Positions 8,830 through 19,071 are shown, counted from the stretch's first letter. The stretch: 59,131 bases of DNA from an uncultured Pseudomonadales bacterium (GCA_943789485.1 CALSUH010000023.1:1-59131), one strand, 5' to 3'. The notes: generated by a model from the letters alone, not told the origin. Numbers and translations: made by a program.

Positions 8830-10506
8830 TTAGGGCCTATCCAGTTCCACTATGTGATAAGGCTGCAGCGTGTCGATAGCATCCAGAGGCTGGCTATTTA
8901 CATCCCATTTGAATAACTTGACCACGATTTTATCCTGCTCAAAATCTACTAGTGTGAATCCATGCTGTTCGAATGGAACGACTTGCTCTTCAAAATTCAG
9001 ATACTGCGAAGGAGCCGCCCGCACACCACGTACTACCGATGGAAACCCTCGGATTGACGTGCCCACCGGGCCACAGAGAATATTGGTAATAGGATTGTCG
9101 CTAAAGTCCCGATTACCCGCCCCATGCATGATACCCACGCCGGTGGCATGAAGATCACCTGCTATTACTAGCGGGTTCCTGTGCTTCATGTTAGCGAGCG
9201 ATTGCATGATGCGATCATGTTGATTTAACCATCCCTGCTGCCAATGGGGCTTCGGAATTTGCGTGGTTAGCTCACCCGTTTCCGGATGCAGCATATCAGG
9301 ATACCACTCGCCCCACTTGCCCGCGGTCCAACCTGGCGGATTAGATGGCACATGCACTAAGTGACGAGTATCTGTGGATGCCGTGCGATGCACTAACCAA
9401 TCCTCTACATTGCTATCGAGAAATCCGCCATTGAGTTCACCAACACTTAGCGTGCGACGCACATCATAAAGCAACACTTCCAGCAACTGACCATAACGCA
9501 ACGTACCGAAGCTTTCCGACAAATCGCCGCGCGCGCTACTGCTGGAATAGGGCAGACCCGATGACCGAGTCGCATCGGGAAGAAATTCCGGGTAGTACAA
9601 TTGTTGAGTGGTGCGAGCCAACTGCAGTTGAAACCAAGGAACCGGATAAGTCAGTGGAGAATCATTTTCCCAGTGGTCATGATCATCCTGAAGAAAGTAA
9701 ACCGGCGTAGATCGAAAGTCAGTTCCGTACAAAGGGACAATCTGAGGGCCCGCCGCTAGCTTCATCGCTTCTTCGTTACTACCGCCCATTACGCGCGAAG
9801 CGAAATCAAAATTCGATGCACGACCGGCCGCACTCAACTCCCCAGCTTGCTCACCTTGCCAGGTGTGTAAATCCCAATAGATATGATCACCGTTGGCAAT
9901 AGCTGCCTGTGGAGAAAAAGATAAGCCTCTTTTTAGTAAACGCCTACGAATGGCAATCGGCAAATTGCCGCGCCGGTCTCCAATATCGAAGTATTCCCCT
10001 TCGGGGCCGCCGGCGCAGGTGTAGAATAAAACGCGAACCCGTTCTGGGTTCTGCTCCGGCGCAGGAAAAGTCGACAAAGGCCAGGGCTCGCACAGCTGGT
10101 TGCCACGACTATCCTGGAGAGAAAGTTGGTACTCGGTATCGGCCTGTAATTCCTTCACCTGAAACTGCCAGAATTCGCCGCTTGTATCATTCTGATAGCC
10201 GTTCACGACACGGCTAGTTGCTCCGTTTCGTATCTGCAACTGCGGCATGTCAGCAATAGCTGTGATGAACGAGGCTTTAATTAGAAACTGTGACTCATTG
10301 ACCGCAGGTAGCAAATGTCGCACCTGCCCCGAGTCCCAGTCATCACTAACTGGATTCAACGCCTGCTGTGCCGCAAGCTGTTGCCAAGGCCAGGTAGACA
10401 TCCAAGCACCGGCCATCCCGCTGGCGCTGCCACGCAAAAAATCACGCCGCTTTATGTTAGGCAAGTACCTATTAGGTTTCTTATTATTTTTTTTCCTGTT
10501 TGCCAC
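8830..10506 (-). CDS. Tat-exported PhoD-like metallophosphoesterase
   Basis: A 558-aa phosphoesterase-fold protein resembling PhoD-type alkaline phosphatases. I place the start at the GTG at 10506, which has AGGGGGGA directly upstream; the upstream in-frame ATG at 10533 has its AGGA only one base away. The N-terminus carries a Tat signal (NIKRRDFLRGSASG, then a hydrophobic stretch). Metal-site candidates are ANGDHIYWDLHTW, LQDDHDHWEND and AGDLHATG. PhoD enzymes hydrolyse phosphomono- or diesters outside the cytoplasm during phosphate shortage. No Pho-box-like sequence is evident, and the real substrate may differ. Confidence 0.84.
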   Translation of the reverse strand: MANRKKNNKKPNRYLPNIKRRDFLRGSASGMAGAWMSTWPWQQLAAQQALNPVSDDWDSGQVRHLLPAVNESQFLIKASFITAIADMPQLQIRNGATSRVVNGYQNDTSGEFWQFQVKELQADTEYQLSLQDSRGNQLCEPWPLSTFPAPEQNPERVRVLFYTCAGGPEGEYFDIGDRRGNLPIAIRRRLLKRGLSFSPQAAIANGDHIYWDLHTWQGEQAGELSAAGRASNFDFASRVMGGSNEEAMKLAAGPQIVPLYGTDFRSTPVYFLQDDHDHWENDSPLTYPVPWFQLQLARTTQQLYYPEFLPDATRSSGLPYSSSSARGDLSESFGTLRYGQLLEVLLYDVRRTLSVGELNGGFLDSNVEDWLVHRTASTDTRHLVHVPSNPPGWTAGKWGEWYPDMLHPETGELTTQIPKPHWQQGWLNQHDRIMQSLANMKHRNPLVIAGDLHATGVGIMHGAGNRDFSDNPITNILCGPVGTSIRGFPSVVRGVRAAPSQYLNFEEQVVPFEQHGFTLVDFEQDKIVVKLFKWDVNSQPLDAIDTLQPYHIVELDRP

Positions 10507-10769
10507 GAATCCCCCCTGTTTAGCTAAGCGCATTCCTGAAACGAGCGAATAAAATGATCCCTACACTGGCGTTGCTTTCGATCCGAATGCCCCATTGACC
10601 GAACAATCGTTGCACGCAGTGCAGTAATCTCCGCATTTAGTAATTTGGAACATCAAATATAACTCAATAATCGAATTCAGTAGAGTCGGGGCGGGGATAA
10701 TCCCTGATTTAGCAAAGTATCAGCCAGCCCTGGCAGCTTAGCATCTTCGTTTCGGCGAGTTCTTGCAAC

Positions 10770-11384
10770 TTACTTGTGTGGTGCGCCGTCAATGGATTTA
10801 AAAAATATTCCTACTAATTCTGAAATCTGACACCTCAACCCCTCTATCGAGGTTGCCTGCTTTTTTAGCCCACCAATCGAAGCTATGAGCAGGTGGATAA
10901 AAGCTAAAGGCTTCATAGGCATGTTCGAAAAACCAACTTCTCCAGTGGATATAGCTTCTTCCAAAGCTTGCGAGAAAACGCCTTCCAACCGGTTTTGACC
11001 TTTCTTCATGAGATCTGCTGCTATGCTACTACTCATATCCATTAACTCAGCGCCGTGCGAAGACTCAACGACTGGCTCATAAAAAATCTTCTCAAATGCT
11101 AGTATCGAAGCTGCGATTCGCTCGGCTATTGATCCACTTTCAGACAAAGTAGAGATTGCCTTATCGATACCTTTATTGAACCGAAATGTAACGACCTCAC
11201 TAAATAGATCTTCCTTATTTTCAACCATTAGATAAAGGGCCGGCCGAGATATTCCCGCTGCCTGTGCTATATCGTTCATGGCCGTTCGCCGAAAGCCATA
11301 TCGTGCAAAAACATCGCCAGCCACCGCAAATACCGCTTCGCGTTTTTCATCTTTTTGTGACTTGTTACTTTTTGCTTGTTTCAT
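10770..11384 (-). CDS. TetR-family transcriptional regulator
   Basis: A 204-aa protein with an N-terminal TetR helix-turn-helix (about residues 14-60: EAVFAVAGDVFARYGFRRTA, then MNDIAQAAGISRPALYLMV) and a divergent ligand-binding C-terminal half. It is transcribed away from the molybdenum hydroxylase genes, with ~230 bases between, the usual layout of a local repressor. The inferred target is the shared promoter region around 11400-11600, with a substrate of the oxidoreductase as possible inducer. No operator palindrome is convincing enough to mark. Confidence 0.88.
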   Translation of the reverse strand: MKQAKSNKSQKDEKREAVFAVAGDVFARYGFRRTAMNDIAQAAGISRPALYLMVENKEDLFSEVVTFRFNKGIDKAISTLSESGSIAERIAASILAFEKIFYEPVVESSHGAELMDMSSSIAADLMKKGQNRLEGVFSQALEEAISTGEVGFSNMPMKPLAFIHLLIASIGGLKKQATSIEGLRCQISELVGIFFKSIDGAPHK

Positions 11385-11436
11385 CTGTAGAAGTTTAGCT
11401 TAATTTGATTACAGTTTCATCGGACTGCTTGACACT

Positions 11437-11464
11437 TTGTACTAATTTTGTCATTTTGTATAAA
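11437..11464 (+). promoter_or_regulatory. Candidate promoter for the molybdenum hydroxylase operon
   Basis: TTGTAC (11437-11442) and TATAAA (11459-11464) are separated by 16 bases, an acceptable sigma-70 arrangement pointing at the oxidoreductase genes. A consensus TTGACA lies at 11429-11434 but is 24 bases from the same -10, too far to pair with it. The start codon is ~150 bases downstream. Confidence 0.35.
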
Positions 11465-11615
11465 AGCTGGTATATTTCACGCATCCAGCACAGTGAATTT
11501 TCCGAAATAGTGTAGACATAAGGCAAGGCCATTTTCGATAGACTGGCTTGTCGAGTAACAACGAGAGCACTAAGTGCTCTGATTTTTTATCAGTAATTGA
11601 TTTTTGGGAGCGAGA

Positions 11616-12128
11616 ATGGCGGTATTAATTGTAAATGGTACTCGAGAGGAATTTGACGTTGACCCTTCAACGCCCCTGTTATGGGTGCTGAGAGAGAAAT
11701 TGGCCCTTACCGGCACTAAGTTCGGCTGCGGTATTGCCCAGTGTGGAGCCTGCACAGTACATGTTGATGGCAATCCAATTCGATCATGCAACACGCCTTT
11801 TTCAGCAGTCCAAGGAAAAGAAATAACCACGATAGAGGGCCTGGCACCAAGCAGCGAAGAGCTGCATCCTCTGCAGAGCGCATGGATTGAACACCAGGTT
11901 CCCCAATGCGGCTACTGCCAGTCTGGGCAATTGATGTCTGCGGCGGCGCTATTAGCCAGCAACCCAAATCCAGATGACGCGGCAATCGATAGCGCAATGC
12001 GTGGCAACCTATGTCGCTGCGGCATGTATGGTCGCATTCGACAGGCCATCAAAACCTCTGCGACTTATTATGAGGTGGCGAGCACGTCTGAACTAACTGC
12101 TACAGCGCAGGAGGTGAGCGGTGAATAA
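11616..12128 (+). CDS. Molybdenum hydroxylase small subunit, 2x[2Fe-2S] (isoquinoline 1-oxidoreductase alpha type)
   Basis: A 170-aa iron-sulfur subunit of the xanthine-oxidase superfamily. The N-terminal plant-type ferredoxin domain has [17 protein letters not shown], and the C-terminal helical domain has [10 protein letters not shown] and [13 protein letters not shown], together giving ligands for two [2Fe-2S] clusters. The ATG at 11616 is chosen because GGGAG lies five bases upstream; an in-frame TTG at 11604 is also open. The gene overlaps the large-subunit gene by eight bases. The protein passes electrons from the molybdenum site to an external acceptor. There is no FAD subunit, as in isoquinoline oxidoreductase and related aldehyde or N-heterocycle dehydrogenases. 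Confidence 0.93.
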   Translation: MAVLIVNGTREEFDVDPSTPLLWVLREKLALTGTKFGCGIAQCGACTVHVDGNPIRSCNTPFSAVQGKEITTIEGLAPSSEELHPLQSAWIEHQVPQCGYCQSGQLMSAAALLASNPNPDDAAIDSAMRGNLCRCGMYGRIRQAIKTSATYYEVASTSELTATAQEVSGE

Positions 12129-14385
12129 ATTCACTAGAAGAGCGTTTCTCAGCACAGGCATTATCGCAGGAACCGGGCTGGTTATAGGCGTTTCAATACG
12201 CCCTGGCAATCGAGCCCAGGGTCTCCAAGAATTAATGGCAGGTGAGGATGAAACCCTCGTTCACGCCTACATCAAAATTGGTGCTGACAATGTGGTTACC
12301 GCTATCATTCCCCACTCTGAAATGGGACAGGGAATCCAGACATCATTAGCGCAAATGGTCGCCGATGAACTTGATGCCGACTGGGATCTTGTTCGTGCTG
12401 AAGAGGCACCAGCGCTTGATGAATATGCCAATTATGCTGTGGGCAAAGGATTCTTGATACCCGGCGCGAAATTCCCAGACATTATTGTTCCATCAGTCGA
12501 TGGCGCATTGATGCAAATCGCCGATGTGCTGAATGTACAAGTTACTGGCGGAAGTGGCAGCATACGCTTTACTGGAGAACTGGGGTCGCGAATAGCTGGA
12601 GCCGCAACTAGACAGCTGCTAGTCCAAGCCGCAGCACAAGAATGGCAGGTGCCGGAAAGTGAAATCGAAACCGAGAAAAGCCACCTCATTCACAGAGCAA
12701 GTTCCCGCAAGGAGCCTTATGCAGCGTTCGCCGTAGCAGCTTCAGCACTGACACCTTCTTATACACCGCAGTTAAAGCGACAGGACCAATTCAAGATTAT
12801 GGGCCAGCAAGTGCAGCGCTTTGACATTCCTGCGAAAGTCGATGGCACGGCGCAATTTGCATTGGATGTCCGTCTGCCAGGAATGCTATATGCCACTGTA
12901 ACGCGCTCACCAGTTTTTGGAGGCAGCCTTATTGCTACGAAGGACGAGGCCGCCCGCGCCATAAGTGGCGTAATTGATGTTTACGAACTTCCACCTATGG
13001 AATCGAACGACATGATTGGAGCCTTTGCCGCTGGCGAATCAGTTGCCGTGCTTGCCGAAGGCTACTGGCCCGCAATTCAAGGCCTTAAAGCACTTGATAT
13101 AGAGTGGGATACTCGCGGCAATGAGACGGTAACCAGCGATAAGATTTTTGCTCAGTTTGATGCAGACATTAGTGCCGCCCAAAACAGAGAAACTGATTCC
13201 TTATTCGGTGATGCTGATGATGTATTCAGTACTGCTGCAAACATTATTTCAGCGGACTATCGTGTCCCCTTCCTGGCCCACACGTGCATGGAGCCCTTGA
13301 ACGCAACGGCAGAAGTTAAAGACGGGCGCTGTGAGATATGGATTGGTTGTCAGAACCCTCTGGGGTTCCGACAAGCCGTAGCCAATGCCCTGGGAATCGA
13401 TGCAGAAAATGTCACGCTACATAATCAATTTATGGGTGGCGGCTTCGGACGCAAAGCCCGTCCTGACTATGCTATTCAGGCAGCGCTGATAGCACAGAGA
13501 GCTGGACGACCAGTACAGCTGATTTGGTCTCGTGAGGAAGATGTTCGCCAAGACTTCTATCGCCCCGCTGTTCAAAGCCGCTTTCGCGCCGCATTGGACA
13601 ATGATGGCAACCCCATTGCATGGGAGAACACTTACGTAGACAAACACGAGCCGATTGAAGCGCCGCTAATTCCTTACGCAATTGCTGCGCAAAATATTGG
13701 CCATGTCGCCAGCCCTACTCACGTTCCTTTTGGCGCTTGGCGTAGTGTAGATCACTCACAACATGGCTTCTTCACCGAGTCGTTTATCGATGAAATTGCA
13801 GTAGCTGCAGGCAAAGATCCTTATGCGTATCGTGTCGGCTTGCTTAGCAACCATCCTCGTCATATAGCAGTACTTGAAAAAGTAGCCGAGCAGGCGCAGT
13901 GGAGTCGTCCGCTTGCACAAGGCCGAGGACGCGGTATCTCTGTCCAAGAATCCTTTGGAACTGTTGTCGCGCAGGTTGTTGAAGTAACGATTATTGACGG
14001 AAATATGAGCGTGGATCGGGTTGTCGCTGTAATCGATGCCGGTTTCGCTATTTCTCCAGATGGGATCACTGCACAAGTCGAGTCAGCAATTATTTATGGC
14101 CTGACTGCCGCATTACATGGTGAGATAACAATCGAGAACGGCGCAGTTGCACAAAGCAATTTCCATGACTATGAAGCGGTACGCATGGATACGGCGCCGA
14201 AAATCGAGACGCACATAATCAACAGTGGGCACGCTATAGGTGGCGCAGGTGAGCCTGGAACACCTGGAATTGCACCTGCACTAGCAAATGCAGTCTTTGA
14301 TGCGACTGGCATTCGAGTTCGGAATCTGCCTCTGAATCAATTCAATCTGCGTTTTGGCGTTGAAGACGCTGGAGTGGTTGGCTAG
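12121..14385 (+). CDS. Molybdopterin large subunit (isoquinoline 1-oxidoreductase beta type)
   Basis: A 754-aa molybdenum-binding catalytic subunit. The N-terminus carries a Tat signal ([18 protein letters not shown]), so the complex is probably exported folded to the periplasm. Family landmarks are [38 protein letters not shown], and [18 protein letters not shown], whose Glu corresponds to the active-site base. The start is GTG at 12121 with AGGAGGTGAG upstream, overlapping the iron-sulfur gene. The likely reaction is hydroxylation of an N-heterocycle or oxidation of an aldehyde, with electrons going to a cytochrome. No XdhC/CoxI-type cofactor-insertion gene or cytochrome subunit is next to it. 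Confidence 0.92.
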   Translation: MNKFTRRAFLSTGIIAGTGLVIGVSIRPGNRAQGLQELMAGEDETLVHAYIKIGADNVVTAIIPHSEMGQGIQTSLAQMVADELDADWDLVRAEEAPALDEYANYAVGKGFLIPGAKFPDIIVPSVDGALMQIADVLNVQVTGGSGSIRFTGELGSRIAGAATRQLLVQAAAQEWQVPESEIETEKSHLIHRASSRKEPYAAFAVAASALTPSYTPQLKRQDQFKIMGQQVQRFDIPAKVDGTAQFALDVRLPGMLYATVTRSPVFGGSLIATKDEAARAISGVIDVYELPPMESNDMIGAFAAGESVAVLAEGYWPAIQGLKALDIEWDTRGNETVTSDKIFAQFDADISAAQNRETDSLFGDADDVFSTAANIISADYRVPFLAHTCMEPLNATAEVKDGRCEIWIGCQNPLGFRQAVANALGIDAENVTLHNQFMGGGFGRKARPDYAIQAALIAQRAGRPVQLIWSREEDVRQDFYRPAVQSRFRAALDNDGNPIAWENTYVDKHEPIEAPLIPYAIAAQNIGHVASPTHVPFGAWRSVDHSQHGFFTESFIDEIAVAAGKDPYAYRVGLLSNHPRHIAVLEKVAEQAQWSRPLAQGRGRGISVQESFGTVVAQVVEVTIIDGNMSVDRVVAVIDAGFAISPDGITAQVESAIIYGLTAALHGEITIENGAVAQSNFHDYEAVRMDTAPKIETHIINSGHAIGGAGEPGTPGIAPALANAVFDATGIRVRNLPLNQFNLRFGVEDAGVVG

Positions 14386-14400
14386 TCGAGTCTGTGATCC

Positions 14401-14440
14401 AAATAAGGCTTTGTGCTTAGCCGCTCACGGCCTTATTTTA
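14401..14440 (+). terminator. Probable Rho-independent terminator after the molybdenum hydroxylase operon
   Basis: AAATAAGGC (14401-14409) pairs perfectly with GCCTTATTT (14430-14438) across a 20-base loop. It lies 16 bases after the large-subunit stop codon. The A-rich and T-rich ends of the stem supply the usual T tract, though the long loop weakens the call. Confidence 0.55.
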
Positions 14441-14670
14441 CACACCAGCGGTGTCTTAGACGCTTTCTACACCGCGTTTTAACCCCCAGTTTTAACTCAT
14501 TGATTCAACCTGTGAATCGATCATGCCTCCTTGTGTGTCTACTAATCGCATGCTGCTACTGTGAAGGCTCTCCAGTGGCGATAAGGTCGCGAGTAAGATA
14601 GTCTGTCATTTCTGATTCTAATTTTGACCCAGTTATAAATAATGAAGACAGCACATGAGGAAGTTAAAAC

Positions 14671-15237
14671 ATGACTAATAAAGCACTCAAAATTATGCTC
14701 AGCGCGACATTATTTTGCGCACTATCCCCGAGCCTTTTCGCACAAAGACCTACGACGGCAACTCATGTATCGCGCGCAGACATCATGACTGTCTTCGAGC
14801 ACATGGGAGAGACTATCGATCAACAAATCAAGGTAGTTGATATCGGCGATGAGGTAAATGTCGGTATTGGAATTTTGCAGCGCAAAGGTAATCGCACCGA
14901 AGGGGAATCTGTAACTGCGATTGTGCACCATCTAGTTACTGAGGTGTATTATGTGTTGTCGGGATCCGGCACTCTCGTTACCGGGGGCGACATCAGCGGC
15001 GACATAGAATTTCCTGCCAGCAATATATCAGTCATGGAATTGATCGGCCCTAGCGGCAGTCGTACTGTCATCAATGGCCAGACCAAAACCATATCGGCAG
15101 GTGACATTGTTGTTATACCTGCTAGCGTGCCCCATGGGTTCAGGAATATACAAGATCAGATTACTTATTTGAGTATTCGTGTAGACCCCGGCCAGGTGTT
15201 GCCTACGGGCTATTTGCATCCATCGATAGAAGACTAG
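14671..15237 (+). CDS. Exported cupin-domain protein
   Basis: A 188-aa protein with a signal peptide (IMLSATLFCALSPSLFAQ) and one cupin barrel. The first cupin motif is around IVHHLVTEVYYVLSGSGTLV, with two His and a Glu placed as metal ligands. The second is around GDIVVIPASVPHGFRNI, with its His. Cupins of this size are sugar- or small-molecule-binding proteins or isomerase/dioxygenase-like enzymes; the sequence does not decide. The gene follows the molybdenum hydroxylase operon after a likely terminator and converges on an alpha/beta hydrolase gene. Confidence 0.83.
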   Translation: MTNKALKIMLSATLFCALSPSLFAQRPTTATHVSRADIMTVFEHMGETIDQQIKVVDIGDEVNVGIGILQRKGNRTEGESVTAIVHHLVTEVYYVLSGSGTLVTGGDISGDIEFPASNISVMELIGPSGSRTVINGQTKTISAGDIVVIPASVPHGFRNIQDQITYLSIRVDPGQVLPTGYLHPSIED

Positions 15238-15263
15238 AACTCTCGATCCTAGCGGCAGTTTGA

Positions 15264-15289
15264 ACAGTCAGTTTTAAACCACTGACTGT
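15264..15289. terminator. Hairpin between convergent genes
   Basis: ACAGTCAGT (15264-15272) and ACTGACTGT (15281-15289) form a perfect 9-bp stem with an 8-base loop between the cupin and hydrolase stop codons. There is no strong T tract on either side, so termination is probable but not certain. Confidence 0.45.
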
Positions 15290-15306
15290 CTACTCTGGCC
15301 CTCGTA

Positions 15307-16317
15307 TTAGTTTCCAGATTCCAGAAATCGAATCAACTGGGCGCTCACTACATCGGGTACTTCCTCGTGGGGGTTGTGCCCCACCCCTGGAATGAGAAAG
15401 ACCTCCCCGTTCGGGAAAGCATCTGCAGCTTGCCGCGCCTCTTCGGCAAAAGTCGGATAGTCATCTACACCGCCAAGTACCAAAGTCTTCGTCTGAATAT
15501 GTTGCCGGTCGTTCACTACCGTATCCATAGCACGCATGTGGTTAGTCAGTTGGCTCACATAAGCTAGGCGGGGCCAGTCTCCACTTAGCCGCTGACCGTA
15601 GCGAATGCGCATATGATCAATGAACTCCGGCTGCCAGGTACTGTAATTATCGTCTGCCCAACGCAGTAAGCTAGCATAAACCTCATCCATGTCTGGGTTC
15701 CCATCGACCTCCCCAGTCAACGGCCTAAATCCTCTGCCGGCACGGCGGTCTGTCAGTCCTACTTGGTTCACGGTAACCAGATGGGTTATTCGCTGCGGAT
15801 AAAGCAAAGCAAAGCGCGTCACCATCTGCCCGCCGATAGAGTGACCTACTATTGCTGCTTGCTCGATCTCCAGATGATCCATCAATCGCGCCGTATTGGA
15901 AGCCCACAAGCTGATGCTATAGGGGATTATTGGCTTTGAAGACTTGCCCCAACCAAGCCGGTCTTTCACCACTACTCGATAGCCCTCTTCAGACAACGCC
16001 TTAATTTGCTCACTCCAATACCAGCCGTAATACAAACCTCCGTGATGGAGGACTACAGAGCGTCCATTTGCCGGGCCCGTCGGCGCGACATCCATATAGG
16101 CGATACGCACCTCTTCGCCGTACACGCTAAAGTTCATGTATTCGACCCGGTACGGGTATGCAAATCCCTCCAAACTGATGGATATCGGCCCCCAGTCACT
16201 GGGCGCCGAGGAAGGAGGACTAGGCTGAGCGGATGCCAATCCCGCGAACGAGATGATAAAAAAAGATAACAAGGTTACCCAGGCAAGAACTACCGACGAG
16301 CCATTAGGATTTTTCAT
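15307..16317 (-). CDS. Exported alpha/beta hydrolase
   Basis: A 336-aa alpha/beta hydrolase. I start it at the ATG at 16317, which has AGGAG seven bases upstream; the frame is open for 26 more codons but that extension lacks such a site. A signal peptide (VVLAWVTLLSFFIISFAGLASAQ) indicates export. The core has VVLHHGGLYYGWYWSEQ (oxyanion region), IVGHSIGGQMVTRFALLYP with a Ser nucleophile, an Asp in GGVDDYPTFAEEA, and the His in IPGVGHNPHEE. The Ser nucleophile points to an esterase or lactonase type, unlike the Asp-type relative at 7577. Substrate unknown. Confidence 0.86.
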   Translation of the reverse strand: MKNPNGSSVVLAWVTLLSFFIISFAGLASAQPSPPSSAPSDWGPISISLEGFAYPYRVEYMNFSVYGEEVRIAYMDVAPTGPANGRSVVLHHGGLYYGWYWSEQIKALSEEGYRVVVKDRLGWGKSSKPIIPYSISLWASNTARLMDHLEIEQAAIVGHSIGGQMVTRFALLYPQRITHLVTVNQVGLTDRRAGRGFRPLTGEVDGNPDMDEVYASLLRWADDNYSTWQPEFIDHMRIRYGQRLSGDWPRLAYVSQLTNHMRAMDTVVNDRQHIQTKTLVLGGVDDYPTFAEEARQAADAFPNGEVFLIPGVGHNPHEEVPDVVSAQLIRFLESGN

Positions 16318-16550
16318 GATTTCTCCTGATTCGGACAAGCTATTTAGAGGCCGCTGCGCAAACCACCAAAGAGCCAAAAAACAACAATAGCACATTCAGT
16401 AAACGAGTTAGAAAACAGACCTAAGTAGAAACACAGCCGCTGTGATTGATTTTATTACCAGCGCAGAGCAAGACTGCCTCTTTATAGGGTAGACTCACGC
16501 CGCGGGTATCAATCTCTCGTGTCAAAATGTGCTGGAGCGGGAGCCCCTGA

Positions 16551-17726
16551 GTGAAATTTGAAAATTACAAAACCCTCATCGTTCTAACTTTCGCGCAATG
16601 CTTTGGTCAAACGGCAGCACCAATTCTTGTATTACTAGGGGGCATTGTCGGGGCGCAGATCGCGCCCTCTATTAATTGGGCAACTCTGCCAATTGCAATT
16701 CAAATTGCTGGCATAGCTTTCGCAACAATACCGGCGTCTTATCTGATGTCAAAAATCGGCAGAAAGGCAGGCTTTCTTGCCGGCACTGCTCTGGCCATCT
16801 TTGCGACACTCTTTGCCGCCTGGGGTATCTATCAAGAATCGTTTACGCTGTTTTGCATAGCCTCTTTTTTGATTGGCAACTATATCGCCTTCCTACAGCA
16901 GTTTCGTTTTGCAGTTGCAGAATCAGTGCCAAGCGAACAAATAGCCAAATGTCTGTCGTTTTTAATGCTAGCAGGCATCGTTGCCGCATTGCTTGGGCCA
17001 GAAGTTGCTCGACGCTTCAGTATCGTTGAGGGACTTCCCGATTACGTTGGTTCCTTTTTAGGTTTGACAGCAATGCTGACTGTATCGTTCCTGATCTTGC
17101 TGACATTCTACAAAAACACGACATTCGAAGAACAAGGCAAATCGAGTGCTGTCAGGCCTCTAGGGCAGATTTTCAGACAACCCAGATTAATTCTCGCCAT
17201 AGCCGCGGCTGCCGCAGGCTATAGCATCATGAGCCTGGTTATGACTGCAACACCCCTAAGCATGCATGAGATGGATCATCATTCTTTGGATGACACAACC
17301 CGAGTTATCCAAATCCACATCCTTGCCATGTATATCCCATCATTCTTCAGTGGGTTCTTAATTTCTTGGTTTGGTGTTAGAAGGATTATCCAGGCAGGCT
17401 TTGTTCTAATGGCGATCTGTATATTTATCGGCTGGGGCCAGCCCGAATTCATTGACTACTGGGGCGCTTTAGTCTTTCTCGGTGTGGGCTGGAATTTCCT
17501 TTTCCTTGGTGGCACCACCTTGCTGACTCAAAGCTACCGCACCTCGGAGCGATTTAAGGTGCAGGCGGTCAATGATTTCCTGGTCTTTGGCTTACAGGCG
17601 ATTGGCTCACTCAGTGCTGGTGTTCTACTGGCCAGTATTGGCTGGAGCGGTGTGATGGTATTTGCTCTCCCCTTATTGCTGCTGCTGGTTCCAGTAATAT
17701 TCTACGCCGGCCGATCCACAGCCTAG
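16551..17726 (+). CDS. MFS transporter
   Basis: A 391-aa integral membrane protein of the major facilitator superfamily with about twelve hydrophobic segments. The loop-2/3-like motif is SYLMSKIGRKAGFLAGTALA, and the central loop (about residues 185-205, FYKNTTFEEQGKSS) separates two six-helix halves. The start is GTG at 16551, with GGAGC and GGGAGC upstream. It stands between two exported-enzyme genes on the same general strand block and could carry a product of one of them, but substrate class cannot be read from sequence. Confidence 0.85.
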   Translation: MKFENYKTLIVLTFAQCFGQTAAPILVLLGGIVGAQIAPSINWATLPIAIQIAGIAFATIPASYLMSKIGRKAGFLAGTALAIFATLFAAWGIYQESFTLFCIASFLIGNYIAFLQQFRFAVAESVPSEQIAKCLSFLMLAGIVAALLGPEVARRFSIVEGLPDYVGSFLGLTAMLTVSFLILLTFYKNTTFEEQGKSSAVRPLGQIFRQPRLILAIAAAAAGYSIMSLVMTATPLSMHEMDHHSLDDTTRVIQIHILAMYIPSFFSGFLISWFGVRRIIQAGFVLMAICIFIGWGQPEFIDYWGALVFLGVGWNFLFLGGTTLLTQSYRTSERFKVQAVNDFLVFGLQAIGSLSAGVLLASIGWSGVMVFALPLLLLLVPVIFYAGRSTA

Positions 17727-17888
17727 ATCAATTTTGTTACTGTCACTGTACTTGGTTTCAGGAGGGATCAAAATAGCCATTTCCTCTCGTTCCTGAGCGG
17801 CAGATTTACTTAGTTGATATCCAGAAATTCGTCCCACTGAGCATTTTTTTTTGATCCATACCACAAACTACTGTAGCTTTACTGTGAA

Positions 17889-18935
17889 ATGCACCATTCT
17901 GCTAGCGTTGATATTGAGAAGCCCATGATCACTATTACTCACTCAGGATTGAACTCACGATTTCTTCTTGCCCTCGTTGCTCTTAGCGCTGGGCTGATTA
18001 GCCTCAAACCGCTAGCCGCCAATGCTCAAGACTATATAGTCGGACGCACCGTAGATGGGCAGCCAGACCTACAAGGTTTGTGGACTAACGATACCATCAC
18101 CCCAATAGAACGGCCCGCTTCCATGGCTGACCAGGCATTCCTCTCCCAAGATGAAATCACCGCCACGGAGGCTCGCGTTGCGGAGCGTCGGGCCTTAGCC
18201 GATGATAATATCGTAGTCGAGTCAGGCGGAAGTATCGGGGGCTATAATCAAATCTGGCTGGATTCTGGAGATACCATTCTTTCTACCGGACAGACTTCAA
18301 TGATTACCGACCCGCCTTCTGGCCGTGCTCCTATTCGCCCAGAGGCTGAAGCAAAACGAGACTATGGCTTTGCCCACGTTGAAGATCACTGGACTAATCA
18401 CACTGTTTGGGACCGCTGTATAACACGCGGTGTGCCGGGCTCTATGTTGCCCGCCGGCTACAACAACGCCTATCGATTCATTCAGACTGAGGATACCTTC
18501 ACCATCGTGCATGAAATGATTCACGATGTACGGGTAATTCACCTAGATAAAGCCGAGCATATCGATTCTAAGGTGAAATTATGGATGGGTGACTCCATTG
18601 CACGTTGGGAAGGCGATACGCTAGTGGTTGAAACCACGAACTATAATGATCGCGGTATGATTGCCAACAGCAGCGCAGGTGGCCGACTGAAGGGCGTACC
18701 CATAAGCGATCAACTTCATGTAGTTGAACGTTTCAGCAGGGTAAGCGAGGGCACCATACTGTGGGAGGCACGCGTTACCGATCCAGTAAACTTCTCAGCA
18801 CCTTTTACGATCTCCATGCCGCTCACTCGTGACGACCAGTACACGATGTACGAGTATGCCTGCCATGAAGGCAACTACGCGATCGAGAATATCCTCAGCG
18901 GTGGACGCGCTGCGGAGGTCTCAACCACGCCCTAA
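17889..18935 (+). CDS. Exported protein of unknown function
   Basis: A protein of up to 348 aa. The ATG at 17925 is an alternative start that places the signal peptide (FLLALVALSAGLISLKPLAANAQ) closer to the N-terminus. The mature part begins with VDGQPDLQGLWTNDTITPIE, a pattern I have seen in a widespread family of uncharacterised exported proteins in Acidobacteria and marine Gammaproteobacteria. Other conserved-looking blocks are AGYNNAYRFIQTEDTFTIVH, LWMGDSIARWEGDTLVVETT, and a C-terminal YEYACHEGNYAIENILSGGR. No catalytic motif is recognisable. It lies downstream of an MFS gene and stands alone as a transcription unit. Confidence 0.82.
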   Translation: MHHSASVDIEKPMITITHSGLNSRFLLALVALSAGLISLKPLAANAQDYIVGRTVDGQPDLQGLWTNDTITPIERPASMADQAFLSQDEITATEARVAERRALADDNIVVESGGSIGGYNQIWLDSGDTILSTGQTSMITDPPSGRAPIRPEAEAKRDYGFAHVEDHWTNHTVWDRCITRGVPGSMLPAGYNNAYRFIQTEDTFTIVHEMIHDVRVIHLDKAEHIDSKVKLWMGDSIARWEGDTLVVETTNYNDRGMIANSSAGGRLKGVPISDQLHVVERFSRVSEGTILWEARVTDPVNFSAPFTISMPLTRDDQYTMYEYACHEGNYAIENILSGGRAAEVSTTP

Positions 18936-19071
18936 CCGCTGACTAAATTTGCAGTACGCTGTAACAAACTTTTTAGGATATTCATATCTTGCGCTTTGGC
19001 GCTGCTCCCTACCTGAGCGACCTTCAACTCAGAGATGCCATCTTAGCCTTGAGTGAACTGATATAAGCTCA

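Noticed and set aside
11429..11434. Consensus TTGACA as -35 box for the molybdenum hydroxylase operon
   Set aside because: It is 24 bases from the only good -10 (11459-11464); TTGTAC at 11437 gives a workable 16-base spacing.
14413..14601. 62-codon frame between the molybdenum hydroxylase and cupin genes
   Set aside because: It overlaps a likely terminator, has no ribosome binding site and an odd Cys/Arg-rich composition, so it looks non-coding.
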